Made by a program: the position numbers and the translations under genes. From an uncultured Alphaproteobacteria bacterium (GTDB lineage: Bacteria > Pseudomonadota > Alphaproteobacteria > Rhizobiales > Ancalomicrobiaceae), in the NCBI GenBank assembly GCA_937919435.1, contig CALFRR010000098.1, positions 1 to 15,703 of the forward strand: a stretch of 15,703 nt of DNA, in the 5' to 3' direction. Below, piece by piece: positions 7,150 to 14,298 of this stretch. Position 1 is the first letter of the stretch; every line of letters starts with the position of its first letter. Under the pieces are notes generated by a model that saw nothing but the letters and a program-made list of their open reading frames with translations, made no database searches and was not told the origin of the DNA.

Positions 7150-7170
7150 GGTGCCGCTTCCCGCGGCACC
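7150..7170 (+). other. Stem-loop between ctpA and the deacetylase gene
   Basis: The arms ggtgccgc (7150-7157) and gcggcacc (7163-7170) pair perfectly over 8 bp around the loop ttccc. There is no T-tract, and the hairpin ends 12 bases before the downstream ribosome-binding site, so an intercistronic RNA-stability or attenuation element is more likely than a terminator. Confidence 0.6.
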
Positions 7171-7194
7171 CGATCGTCGCCCAGGAGCGGTCGG

Positions 7195-8358
7195 ATGGCC
7201 AACGATCTCGGCGCCCCTCTCGGACTACGGCCGGCCAAGCGCAGTTGGTGGCGGCGCATTCCCTTCGGGATGATCGGGATGCTGATTCTGGCGCTGATGG
7301 GTACCATCGGCGGCATCTGGGTCGCCGTGATCCGCGACCCGATGGGCGGCCAGCCGATCGCCGTCGCCGCCATCGACCGCACCAAGACCGGGATCGGACG
7401 CGCCGACGTCTCCGTCTCCGTCGCCGACGACGGGAAGCCGGCGAAACCCGCCGAGACCGCCTCCGCCGAGCCGGCGAAGGACAAGTCCACCGCGGCCCCG
7501 GCGGGCGACGCGACCAGCGTGCGACGCGCGCCGGAAGCGGTCGAGGGGCAACCGCTCCCCACTCAGCCGATCGCCCGGGTGACCGAGAAGGGCAAATATG
7601 GCCTGTTGCCGCGCATCGCCTCGGACGGCAGCCGGCCGTTCGACGTCTATGCCCGGCCGGCCAAGCATCGTCCGCAGGCGACCGGCCGCGTGGCGATGAT
7701 CGTCGGCGGCCTCGGCCTGTCGCAGACCACCACCCAGGAGGCGCTCCGGGTCCTGCCGCCGGACGTGACGCTCGCCTTCGCACCCTACGGATCGAGCCTC
7801 GACCGCTGGGTCCAGAACGCCCGCGGCGACGGTCACGAGCTCCTGTTGCAGGTGCCGATGGAGCCCTTCGACTACCCCGACAACGATCCCGGCCCCCATA
7901 CGCTGCTCGCCTCGGCGAGCCCGGAGATCAACGCCGACCGCCTCGAATGGCTGATGTCGCGGATCACCAACTACGCCGGCGTGGTCAACTACCAGGGCGC
8001 CAAGTTCACCGCCGGCGAAACGGCGCTCGCCCCCGTCCTGCGCACCCTCGCCGGCCGCGGCGTGGTCTACGTCGACGACGGCGGTTCGAGCCGATCGACC
8101 GCCGAGGCGGTGGCCCGCAACGTCGGGATTCCCTTCGCCCGCGGCGACGTCTCGATCGACACGGTCCCCAGCGACGACGCGATCGAGACCCGTCTGGCGC
8201 AGCTCGAACAGGTCGCCCGCGCCCGCGGCAGTGCCATCGGGCTGGCGAGCGCGCTGCCGATCACCCTGCGCCATCTCCAGACCTGGGCGAAGGGCCTCGA
8301 GTCGCGCGGCCTCGTGCTGGTGCCGGTCAGCGCCGTGGTCGGTACGCCGCCCGGCTGA
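7195..8358 (+). CDS. Divergent polysaccharide deacetylase family protein (YibQ-like)
   Basis: This family has the polysaccharide-deacetylase-like beta/alpha barrel, but no enzymatic activity is firmly established. In enterobacteria the homologue yibQ also follows envC, pointing to peptidoglycan or division work. The 387-residue product has a cytoplasmic N-terminus, one transmembrane segment (about 24-46), a proline/alanine/lysine-rich linker (about 65-155) and the domain at 165-385. Landmarks are AMIVGGLGLSQTTTQ (167-181), LAFAPYGSSLDRW, HELLLQVPMEPFDYPDNDPG (214-233), YAGVVNYQGAKFT (260-272) and VVYVDDGGSSRS. The IDDxG motif of many relatives is VGGLG here, removing the usual aspartates at that site; I believe this is common in alphaproteobacterial members. 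The start has an aggag site seven bases upstream. It is the last gene of the run and converges on nadD. Confidence 0.92.
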   Translation: MANDLGAPLGLRPAKRSWWRRIPFGMIGMLILALMGTIGGIWVAVIRDPMGGQPIAVAAIDRTKTGIGRADVSVSVADDGKPAKPAETASAEPAKDKSTAAPAGDATSVRRAPEAVEGQPLPTQPIARVTEKGKYGLLPRIASDGSRPFDVYARPAKHRPQATGRVAMIVGGLGLSQTTTQEALRVLPPDVTLAFAPYGSSLDRWVQNARGDGHELLLQVPMEPFDYPDNDPGPHTLLASASPEINADRLEWLMSRITNYAGVVNYQGAKFTAGETALAPVLRTLAGRGVVYVDDGGSSRSTAEAVARNVGIPFARGDVSIDTVPSDDAIETRLAQLEQVARARGSAIGLASALPITLRHLQTWAKGLESRGLVLVPVSAVVGTPPG

Positions 8359-8365
8359 CCGGGCG
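8348..8365. terminator. Hairpin spanning the deacetylase stop codon, possible bidirectional terminator
   Basis: The arms cgcccgg (8348-8354) and ccgggcg (8359-8365) pair perfectly over 7 bp. The loop is ctga, which contains the TGA stop of the deacetylase gene. nadD ends 25 bases further on from the other side, so the element is placed to act on both convergent transcripts. No T-tract is present on either strand. Confidence 0.4.
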
Positions 8366-8389
8366 CCGTCGCCTCCCGAGAACGGCGGT

Positions 8390-8959
8390 TCAGAGACCGA
8401 GACCGAGCCGCCGCAGTTCGGTCGACGAGAGTGCGATCCGCGGCGGATGCAGCACCACCCAGGCCGGCGGCCGGCGGGAAGCGAGCGCGATGCCGTCGCG
8501 TTCGGCGGTGCGATGCGCCCCCAGGGCGATCGCCGTCGGGGCGGAGAGCGGCGCGCTGCCGGCGCCGGGGCGATCGACGACGGCGATCGGCATCGCCGCG
8601 GCGATCCGCCGCCACTGCTGCCAGCGGTGGAAACCGGCGAGATTGTCCGCCCCCATCAGCCAGACGAAACGCACCGCCGGCCGGGTGGCGGCGAGTCGCT
8701 CGACCGTGCGCCAGGTGTAGACCGAGCCGAAGGTCGCCTCGAAGGCGCTCACCACGATCCGCGGATGGTGCATCAACCGGCGGGTGGCGGCCAGCCGCGC
8801 CTCCAGCCGGGCGAGATCGCCCGCGTTCTTCAGCGGATTGCCCGGCGTGACCAGCACCCAGACCCGGTCGAGACCGAGCCGGGCGAGCGCCGCCTCGGCG
8901 ATCCGGCGATGGCCGAGGTGGGGCGGATTGAACGAGCCGCCGAGCAGACCGATGCGCAT
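8390..8959 (-). CDS. nadD: Nicotinate-nucleotide adenylyltransferase
   Basis: NadD transfers AMP from ATP to nicotinic acid mononucleotide, making deamido-NAD in the last shared part of NAD synthesis. The 189-residue product has the nucleotidyltransferase signature GGSFNPPHLGH (residues 7-17), with the paired histidines that bind the ATP phosphates. It also has TPGNPLKN (38-45), LMGADNLAGFHRW (101-113) and the ISSTxIR-type motif as LSSTELR (177-183). The protein ends six residues after this motif, a little shorter than many homologues. The ATG at 8959 is chosen because MRIGLLGGSF is the expected beginning; no strong ribosome-binding site precedes it, and a GTG at 8980 is a possible start seven codons upstream. 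proA lies 80 bp upstream on the same strand. rsfS, the usual downstream neighbour, is not adjacent here. Confidence 0.95.
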   Translation of the reverse strand: MRIGLLGGSFNPPHLGHRRIAEAALARLGLDRVWVLVTPGNPLKNAGDLARLEARLAATRRLMHHPRIVVSAFEATFGSVYTWRTVERLAATRPAVRFVWLMGADNLAGFHRWQQWRRIAAAMPIAVVDRPGAGSAPLSAPTAIALGAHRTAERDGIALASRRPPAWVVLHPPRIALSSTELRRLGLGL

Positions 8960-9039
8960 CCCCGGCGCGCTCGGCGGCACCTTGCGATCGGCGGCGCCGA
9001 GCCCTGAGACGTGATCGGTCGGGGTCGCCGCCACCGGCG

Positions 9040-10332
9040 TCACGCCCGGATCTGCCCGGTGCCGCGCACCCGGTACTTGAACGAGACGAGCTGATCGACG
9101 CCGACCGGCCCGCGCGCATGCATCTTGCCGGTGGCGATGCCGATCTCCCCGCCCATGCCGAATTCGCCGCCGTCGGCGAACTGGGTCGAGGCGTTCCACA
9201 GGAGGATCGCCGAATCGATCTCGTTCATGAACCGCTCGGCGGTGGCCGGGTCGTCGGTGACGATCGCCTCGGTGTGGTGCGAACCGTATTTCTCGATGTG
9301 GGCGATCGCCCCGCCGACGCCGTCGACCAGCGCCACCGAGAGGATCGCGTCGAGATATTCGGTCGACCAGTCGGCTTCGGTGGCCGGGGTCGCGTCCGGG
9401 ACCAGCGCGAGCACCTCCTTCGAGGCGCGGATCTCGCAGCCCTTGGCCCGCAACGCGGCGACGATCGGGACGAGATGGGTCTTCGCCACCGCGCGATCGA
9501 CCAGCAGCGTCTCGGCCGCCCCGCAGATCCCGGTGCGTCGCAGCTTGGCGTTGACCACGATCGAGATCGCCATGTCGAGATCGGCGGCCTTGTCGACGTA
9601 GACGTGGCAGATGCCCTCGAGATGCGAGAACACCGGCACCCGCGCCTCCTCCTGGACCCGGGCGACCAGCGACTTGCCGCCGCGCGGCACGATCACGTCG
9701 ATCGTTCCAGAGAGACCGGAGAGCATCGCCCCGACCGCCGCACGGTCGCGGGTCGGCACCAGTTGGACGGCGTTCTCGGGAAGGCCGGCGGCGAGAAGGC
9801 CGCGGCGCAGCGCCGCGACGATCGCGCTCGACGAGCGGAAGCCGTCCGAGCCGCCGCGCAGGATCGCCGCATTGCCGGCCTTCAGGCACAGCGCGCCGGC
9901 ATCGGCGGTGACGTTCGGCCGGCTCTCGTAGACGATGCCGATCACCCCGAGCGGCGTGGCGACGCGCTCGATCTTCAGACCGTTCGGCCGCTCCCAGGCG
10001 GCCAGCACCCGGCCGACCGGATCGGGCAGCGCGGCGACCGCCTCGAGCCCGCCGGCGATCGCCTCGATCCGGGTCGGGGTGAGCGTCAGCCGGTCGATGA
10101 AGCTGCCGGAGAGCCCCTTGGCCCGCCCGTCGGCGAGATCGAGGGCGTTGGCGGCGAGGATCTCGTCCTCGGCGGCGCGGATCTCGCCGGCCATCGCGTT
10201 CAGTGCGGCGTTCTTCGCCGCGGTCGGGACGAGGGCGAGGGCGTGGGCGGCGGTGCGGGCGGCACGGCCGATCCCGTTCATCAGGGTGGCGACCGAGGTG
10301 GTCGAGCCGGTCTCGTCGGTCGTACGCATCAT
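9040..10332 (-). CDS. proA: Glutamate-5-semialdehyde dehydrogenase (gamma-glutamyl phosphate reductase)
   Basis: ProA reduces gamma-glutamyl phosphate with NADPH to glutamate 5-semialdehyde, the second step of proline synthesis. The 430-residue product has the expected length. Landmarks are RVATPLGVIGIVYESRPNVTADAGALCLKAGNA (about 123-155), IDVIVPRGGKSLVARVQEEARVPVFSHLEGICHVYVD (about 211-247), the catalytic Cys270 in RRTGICGAAETLLVDR, and the C-terminal FGMGGEIGIATGKMHARGPVGVDQLVSFKYRVRGTGQIR. The start ATG at 10332 overlaps the proB stop (ATGA), with gaggggcg immediately upstream; a second ATG follows directly and has better spacing, so either may be used. The overlap implies translational coupling with proB, whose unstable product ProA takes over. 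Confidence 0.97.
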   Translation of the reverse strand: MMRTTDETGSTTSVATLMNGIGRAARTAAHALALVPTAAKNAALNAMAGEIRAAEDEILAANALDLADGRAKGLSGSFIDRLTLTPTRIEAIAGGLEAVAALPDPVGRVLAAWERPNGLKIERVATPLGVIGIVYESRPNVTADAGALCLKAGNAAILRGGSDGFRSSSAIVAALRRGLLAAGLPENAVQLVPTRDRAAVGAMLSGLSGTIDVIVPRGGKSLVARVQEEARVPVFSHLEGICHVYVDKAADLDMAISIVVNAKLRRTGICGAAETLLVDRAVAKTHLVPIVAALRAKGCEIRASKEVLALVPDATPATEADWSTEYLDAILSVALVDGVGGAIAHIEKYGSHHTEAIVTDDPATAERFMNEIDSAILLWNASTQFADGGEFGMGGEIGIATGKMHARGPVGVDQLVSFKYRVRGTGQIRA

Positions 10333-11450
10333 TCGCCCCTCATCACCAGATGATCGCGGTGGATCATCTCCTTGCGTCCGGTATAGCCGAGGATCTCCTC
10401 GATTTCCTGGCTCTTGTGGCCGAGGATCGCGGCGGCGTCGGGCGCGTCGAAGGCGACGATGCCGCGCCCCAGCTCCTCGCCCTCCGGACCGACGATCAGC
10501 ACCGTGTCGCCGCGGTGGAAACCGCCCTCGACCGCGGTGCAGCCGGCCGGCAGCAGGCTCTTGCCCGAATGCAGCGCCTTCGCCGCACCGGCGTCGACCC
10601 GGATCGTGCCGCGATCGTCGAGCGACCCGGCGATCCATTTCTTGCGCGCCGCGATCGGATCGGTGGCGGCGAGGAACCAGGTGGCGTTGGCGCCGTCCGA
10701 GATCGACCGCAGCGGATGGAGCCGTTTGCCGAGAGTGATCACCATCGCGGTGCCGCCTTCGGTGGCGATCTTGCCGGCGTCGATCTTGGTCTTCATGCCG
10801 CCCTTCGACAGTTCCGAGGCGGCGCCGCCGGCCATCGCCTCGATCTCCGGCGTGATCTTGTCGACCAGCGGGATCAGCTTCGCGTCGGGATCGTGGGCCG
10901 GCGGGGCGGTGTAGAGCCCGTCGATGTCGGAGAGCAGGATCAGCAGATCGGCGCCGATCATCGTGGCGACGCGAGCGGCCAGCCGGTCGTTGTCGCCGTA
11001 GCGGATCTCGGTCGTCGCGACCGTATCGTTCTCGTTGATGATCGGGATCGCCCTGCGCTCGAGCAACGTGCCGAGGGTGGCGCGGGCGTTGAGGTAGCGG
11101 CGGCGATCCTCGGTGTCGTCGAGGGTCAGCAGCACCTGGGCGGCGGTGAAGCCGTGGGTGCCGAGGATCTCCGAATAAGCGCGGGCGAGCGCGATCTGGC
11201 CGACCGCGGCGGCGGCCTGACTCTGTTCGAGCGCCAGACGGCGGCGCGGCAGGCCGAGCCGGCCGCGGCCCAGCGCGATCGCGCCGGAGGAGACCAGCAG
11301 GATCTCGGTGCCCCCGGAGGCGAGGCTGGCGACGTCGGTGGCCAGACTCTCCAGCCAACGGGCGTGGACGTCGCCGGTGGCCTTGTCGACCAGCAGGGCG
11401 GAACCGATCTTGACGACGATGCGACGGTAGTCTTCGAGACGACGGGACAT
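10329..11450 (-). CDS. proB: Glutamate 5-kinase
   Basis: ProB phosphorylates L-glutamate with ATP to gamma-glutamyl phosphate, the committed and proline-inhibited step of proline synthesis. The 373-residue product contains the amino-acid-kinase domain: RIVVKIGSALLVD (10-22), LLVSSGAIALGRGRLGL, INENDTVATTEIRYGDNDRLAA, LLSDIDGLYTAPP and GGMKTKIDAGKIATEGG. A C-terminal PUA domain begins around residue 280 (RGTIRVDAGAAKAL onwards), so it is the long two-domain form found in proteobacteria. The ATG at 11450 is chosen because homologues start just before the KIGS motif. Its ribosome-binding site is weak. An in-frame ATG at 11540 would add 30 unconserved residues across a plausible promoter. It is the first gene of proB-proA-nadD. 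Confidence 0.96.
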   Translation of the reverse strand: MSRRLEDYRRIVVKIGSALLVDKATGDVHARWLESLATDVASLASGGTEILLVSSGAIALGRGRLGLPRRRLALEQSQAAAAVGQIALARAYSEILGTHGFTAAQVLLTLDDTEDRRRYLNARATLGTLLERRAIPIINENDTVATTEIRYGDNDRLAARVATMIGADLLILLSDIDGLYTAPPAHDPDAKLIPLVDKITPEIEAMAGGAASELSKGGMKTKIDAGKIATEGGTAMVITLGKRLHPLRSISDGANATWFLAATDPIAARKKWIAGSLDDRGTIRVDAGAAKALHSGKSLLPAGCTAVEGGFHRGDTVLIVGPEGEELGRGIVAFDAPDAAAILGHKSQEIEEILGYTGRKEMIHRDHLVMRGE

Positions 11451-11511
11451 GGATCTGACCGTTCGGCGGCCCGAGATCGCGGACGAGCGACGATCCCGGT
11501 GGTAGGGACCC

Positions 11512-11540
11512 GACTTAGGCGGGTTTACCCGACGGATCAA
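11512..11540 (-). promoter_or_regulatory. Possible proB-proA-nadD promoter
   Basis: On the minus strand TTGATC (11540-11535) and TAAGTC (11517-11512) are separated by 17 bases. The spacer contains a small hairpin (cgggt/acccg, 11520-11531). Transcription would start about 55 bases before the proB ATG. The site is in the 253-bp gap between obgE and proB, whose other contents I cannot assign apart from a weak hairpin at 11681-11701. Confidence 0.4.
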
Positions 11541-11680
11541 GCACCACCGATGCCGCCGACGGCCCGTCGCACCGAACGCGTCGGAACGAGGGGCGCCGCG
11601 GCGGGAGCGCGGCCGACCCGTCGGTCGATGGAAGATCGGATCCGGCCGGACGGCTCGCCCGTGGTGCGGCGAGGTCTACG

Positions 11681-11701
11681 GGAAACGCGGAAATGCGTTC
11701 C
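11681..11701 (-). terminator. Weak hairpin just after obgE, possible terminator
   Basis: ggaaacgc (11681-11688) and gcgttcc (11695-11701) can pair as 7 bp with one bulged base around a 6-base loop. It begins two bases after the obgE stop on the minus strand. There is no T-tract, so termination here is uncertain. Confidence 0.3.
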
Positions 11702-11703
11702 GG

Positions 11704-12747
11704 TCACGGTCGCCAGGGTTCGATCGTCTCGGGCGGGAACATGTCGGCGTCCCGCGCATCGGCCCTGTCGATCGTCGCACGGATCGCCCGCAGCGCCTTC
11801 TCGACGTTCTCGCCGGTCGGCGCGGAGATCTCCAGCGGCACCCGGCGGGCCGCCTTCTTCAGCGCCGCCGCCTTCTCGGCGCGGTCTTCCGGCAGCAGTG
11901 CGTCGACCTTGGTCAGCGCGACCACCTCCGGCTTGTCGGCGAGCCCGGCGCCATAGGCCTTCAGCTCGCGACGGACCGTCCGGTAGGCGCCGACCACGTC
12001 GTCCTGAGTGCCGTCGACCAGATGCAGCAGCACCCGGCAGCGCTCGACGTGACCGAGGAAGCGGTCGCCGAGGCCGAGGCCCTCGTGGGCGCCCTCGATC
12101 AGACCGGGGATGTCGGCGAGCACGAACTCGCGCGCATCGACCCGGACGACGCCGAGGCCGGGATGCAGCGTGGTGAACGGATAGTCGGCGATCTTCGGCC
12201 GGGCCGCGGTGACCGAGGCGAGGAAGGTCGACTTGCCGGCGTTGGGCAGTCCGACCAGACCGGCGTCGGCGATCAGCTTCAGCCGGAGCCAGATCCACTT
12301 CTCGATGCCCTCTTCGCCCGGATTGGCGCGCCGCGGCGCCCGGTTGGTCGAGGACTTGAAGTGGTCGTTGCCGAAGCCGCCGTTGCCGCCGCGGGCGATC
12401 AGGATGCGCTGGCCGATCTCGACGAGGTCGGCGATCACCGTCTCGCCGTCCTCCTCCAGGATCTCGGTGCCCTTCGGAACCTTCAGCACGACGTCGTCGC
12501 CCTTGCCGCCGGCCCGGTTGCGGCCCATCCCGTGGCCGCCGGTGGTCGCCTTGAAGTGCTGCTGGTAGCGATAGTCGATCAGCGTGTTGAGACCGTCGAC
12601 ACATTCCGCCCAGACGTCGCCGCCGCGACCGCCGTCACCGCCGTCCGGACCGCCGAACTCGATGAACTTCTCGCGCCGGAACGACACCGACCCGGCGCCG
12701 CCGTCGCCGGATCGGATCCAGACCTTGGCCTGATCGAGAAACTTCAT
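11704..12747 (-). CDS. obgE: GTPase ObgE (50S ribosome assembly)
   Basis: ObgE (CgtA) is an essential GTPase that binds the 50S subunit late in assembly and responds to ppGpp. The 347-residue product has the glycine-rich Obg domain at residues 1-158: FLDQAKVWIRSGDGGAGSVSFRREKFIEFGGPDGGDGGRGG is diagnostic. The G domain follows, with G1 GLPNAGKS (166-173), switch II DIPG (212-215) and G4 TKVD. The tail is short, as in most alphaproteobacteria, and lacks a long acidic extension. The ATG at 12747 has a gaggag site seven bases upstream and matches the invariant MKFLDQ beginning; the frame stays open to 12972 without support. It follows the GNAT gene by 89 bp and belongs to the rplU-rpmA-GNAT-obgE run. 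Confidence 0.97.
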   Translation of the reverse strand: MKFLDQAKVWIRSGDGGAGSVSFRREKFIEFGGPDGGDGGRGGDVWAECVDGLNTLIDYRYQQHFKATTGGHGMGRNRAGGKGDDVVLKVPKGTEILEEDGETVIADLVEIGQRILIARGGNGGFGNDHFKSSTNRAPRRANPGEEGIEKWIWLRLKLIADAGLVGLPNAGKSTFLASVTAARPKIADYPFTTLHPGLGVVRVDAREFVLADIPGLIEGAHEGLGLGDRFLGHVERCRVLLHLVDGTQDDVVGAYRTVRRELKAYGAGLADKPEVVALTKVDALLPEDRAEKAAALKKAARRVPLEISAPTGENVEKALRAIRATIDRADARDADMFPPETIEPWRP

Positions 12748-12806
12748 CCGTCGTCTCCTCGCGGGGCGACGCTCGTCGGTGGAGCGCTGCCTCGCCGTCG
12801 TGGGGT

Positions 12807-12824
12807 CGGCCCCGGTCGGGGCCG
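12807..12824 (-). other. Stem-loop between the GNAT gene and obgE
   Basis: The arms cggcccc (12807-12813) and ggggccg (12818-12824) pair perfectly over 7 bp around a 4-base loop. It starts 12 bases after the GNAT stop on the minus strand and is not followed by T residues, so it is probably an RNA-processing or stability element rather than a terminator. Confidence 0.55.
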
Positions 12825-12836
12825 CCGTTGGCGCCG

Positions 12837-13433
12837 TCAGGCGACGGCCGAACGGCTCCAGTTCCTGAGCGACCACCAGATCGACCGCTCGAGCCGGAAG
12901 CGATCGATCGGCACCATGCCGCGGTGGTAGAGCGACGGCCCCATGCCCTGACCGGCATACTGGAAGCCGCACTTCTCGAGAACCCGCCGCGAGGCACCGT
13001 TGGTCACCCGCGCGGTGGCGGCGACCGCATCGCTGCCGATCACCTCGAAGGCGAAGTCGACCACCGCCTGGACCGCCTCGGTGGCCAGCCCCCGTCCCCA
13101 GTGGGGACGTCCGAGCCAGTAGCCGATCACCGAGCGTTCGCCGTCGCGCGGCATCAGCCCGATGGTTCCGAGGAAGGCCCCGTCGTCCCGCCGGTAGATG
13201 GCGAGGGTGAGACGGTGCGGTCCGACGTCGGTGCCGTCGATGAAGGCGAGGGCGTCGTCGCGGCCGTAGGGATGGGGCAGCGTCGAGAGATTCTCGGCGA
13301 TGCCGGGATCATCGGCGAGCAACGCCAGCGCGTCGGCGTCGTCGCGGGTCGGCCGGCGCAGAACCAGCCGCGGGGTTTCCAGCACCAGATCGGGAGAGAT
13401 CCGATCGGAAGGTGTTCCTGAACTCGGACTCAT
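12837..13433 (-). CDS. GNAT family N-acetyltransferase (RimJ/RimL-like)
   Basis: The product belongs to the GNAT superfamily, which transfers an acetyl group from acetyl-CoA to an amine; the substrate is unknown. It has 198 residues. The domain opens with LVLETPRLVLRRPTRDDADALALLADDPGIAENL. The acetyl-CoA-binding motif A is GYWLGRPHWGRGLATEAVQA, with the R/QxxGxG/A core. The C-terminal part contains VTNGASRRVLEKCGFQYAG, a form common in RimJ/RimL-type ribosomal protein and small-molecule acetyltransferases. The ATG at 13433 is chosen for its ggaggag ribosome-binding site about eight bases away; the open frame extends upstream through the rpmA terminator, which argues against a longer form. 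A GNAT gene between rpmA and obgE is usual in Hyphomicrobiales, and its neighbours hint at a ribosome-related target, but that is inference. Confidence 0.9.
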   Translation of the reverse strand: MSPSSGTPSDRISPDLVLETPRLVLRRPTRDDADALALLADDPGIAENLSTLPHPYGRDDALAFIDGTDVGPHRLTLAIYRRDDGAFLGTIGLMPRDGERSVIGYWLGRPHWGRGLATEAVQAVVDFAFEVIGSDAVAATARVTNGASRRVLEKCGFQYAGQGMGPSLYHRGMVPIDRFRLERSIWWSLRNWSRSAVA

Positions 13434-13481
13434 CGCTGAGCTCCTCCGGGTCGCCGCCGGACGATGCCGGCGAGATGGGGC

Positions 13482-13523
13482 GAAAAAACGAAAGAGGGAT
13501 GGATGGTGCCCCATCCCCCCTCT
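13482..13523 (-). terminator. Rho-independent terminator downstream of rpmA
   Basis: On the minus strand, a G-rich arm (13523-13511) pairs with a C-rich arm (13506-13494) around the loop ggca, with a small internal bulge. The stem is followed by tttcgttttttcg (the a-run at 13483-13488 on the plus strand). This is the clearest T-tract in the window. It lies about 90 bases after the rpmA stop and before the GNAT gene, so GNAT-obgE expression must come from read-through or a nearby promoter. Confidence 0.75.
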
Positions 13524-13553
13524 CGTCTGCCCCCCGGGGGGTCTCGAGATCAG

Positions 13554-13596
13554 CGGATCAGTCGATCCGCCGGGGTCCTGGGACACCGGCGGATCG
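13554..13596 (-). other. Long hairpin after rpmA with an alternative partner
   Basis: cgatccgccgg (13563-13573) pairs perfectly with ccggcggatcg (13586-13596), and the enclosed gtcc/ggac (13575-13578, 13581-13584) extend the structure. A competing pairing exists between cggatc (13554-13559) and gatccg (13564-13569). The element begins 18 bases after the rpmA stop and has no T-tract. A 12-bp palindrome of six C and six G lies just beyond at 13530-13541. Confidence 0.65.
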
Positions 13597-13613
13597 GAAG
13601 ATCATTCGCCGGT

Positions 13614-13889
13614 TCACTCCGCGGCCGCGGCCGTATTGGTCGGGAGTACCGAAATGTAGATGCGGCCGTTGGCTTTGGCTCGGAATTGGACTCGGCCTTC
13701 GACGACCGCGAAGATCGTGTGGTCGGTGCCCATGCCGACGCCGGTGCCGGGATGCCACTTGGTGCCGCGCTGACGCGCGATGATGTTGCCGGGGATCACG
13801 GCCTGGTCGCCGAACTTCTTGATGCCCAGACGCTTGGACTCGGAATCGCGACCGTTGCGCGACGAGCCGCCTGCCTTCTTGTGAGCCAT
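13614..13889 (-). CDS. rpmA: Large ribosomal subunit protein bL27
   Basis: bL27 sits near the peptidyl transferase centre of the 50S subunit, its N-terminal tail reaching towards the P-site tRNA. The 91-residue product is full length. It begins directly MAHKKAGGSSRNGRDSESKRLG, without the cleavable N-terminal extension found in Firmicutes, and contains VIPGNIIARQRGTKWHPGTGVGMGTDHTIFA. The C-terminus ends in an alanine run. The ATG at 13889 has an aaggagc ribosome-binding site at good spacing. rplU lies 100 bp upstream on the same strand; the two genes are co-transcribed in nearly all bacteria. A small perfect hairpin lies in the spacer between them. Confidence 0.98.
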   Translation of the reverse strand: MAHKKAGGSSRNGRDSESKRLGIKKFGDQAVIPGNIIARQRGTKWHPGTGVGMGTDHTIFAVVEGRVQFRAKANGRIYISVLPTNTAAAAE

Positions 13890-13966
13890 CGGGGTGCTCC
13901 TTCGTCTTCACCGCGAGATCCCGCGCCCGTCTCGGGCCGCTCGGATCGCGCTTCGTTGTTCCTTGT

Positions 13967-13983
13967 CGGCCGGGGACCGGCCG
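13967..13983 (-). other. Stem-loop between rplU and rpmA
   Basis: cggccgg (13967-13973) and ccggccg (13977-13983) pair perfectly over 7 bp around a 3-base loop, starting seven bases after the rplU stop. There is no T-tract. Confidence 0.6.
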
Positions 13984-13989
13984 GCGGGC

Positions 13990-14298
13990 TCAGGCGTTGA
14001 TCGCGGTGATCTTGACCACCGACTGTTCCTGGCGATGGCCTTCCTTCTTGCGCCAGCTCTTACGGCGGCGCTTCTTGAAGATGATCACCTTCTTCGCCCG
14101 GTTCTGCTCGACCAGGGTACCCGTGACGGTCGCACCGGCGATCGTCGGAGCGCCGACCACCGTGGTCTCGCCGCCGATCAGGAGCACTTCCGCGAAGGTG
14201 ACCGCCTCGCCGGCTTCGCCCGGAAGCCGCTCGATGGTGATCACGTCGTTCTCGGCGACCTTGTACTGCTTGCCGCCCGTCTTGATGACCGCGAACAT
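13990..14298 (-). CDS. rplU: Large ribosomal subunit protein bL21
   Basis: bL21 is a 50S protein that binds 23S rRNA and contacts bL20. The 102-residue product has the expected length and the family pattern: MFAVIKTGGKQYKV at the start, EVLLIGG in the centre, and the basic signature KKRRRKSWRKKEGHRQ near the C-terminus, ending VVKITAINA. The ATG at 14298 matches the invariant MFAVIKTGGKQ beginning and has purine-rich gagg and gagaaag stretches upstream. The frame is open for 50 further codons, but that part is the structured leader. Transcription very likely begins near 14584 from a strong promoter, leaving an untranslated leader of about 285 nt, unusually long for a ribosomal protein gene with no visible leader peptide. 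Confidence 0.97.
   Translation of the reverse strand: MFAVIKTGGKQYKVAENDVITIERLPGEAGEAVTFAEVLLIGGETTVVGAPTIAGATVTGTLVEQNRAKKVIIFKKRRRKSWRKKEGHRQEQSVVKITAINA

Noticed and set aside
9040..11358. A 772-codon frame that could suggest a proB-proA fusion
   Set aside because: Only the part from 10332 down is ProA. The upstream part is a shadow of proB, which has its own frame and a stop overlapping the proA start.
10203..12176. 657-codon open frame on the plus strand across proA, proB and obgE
   Set aside because: It runs through three well-identified genes on the other strand, and its composition (Arg/Gly/Asp-rich, no motifs) is that of a shadow frame.
13530..13541. Six C then six G palindrome as a terminator stem
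   Set aside because: It has no loop and no T-tract. The neighbouring 13482-13523 structure is a much better terminator, so I mention it only as part of the layered 3' region.
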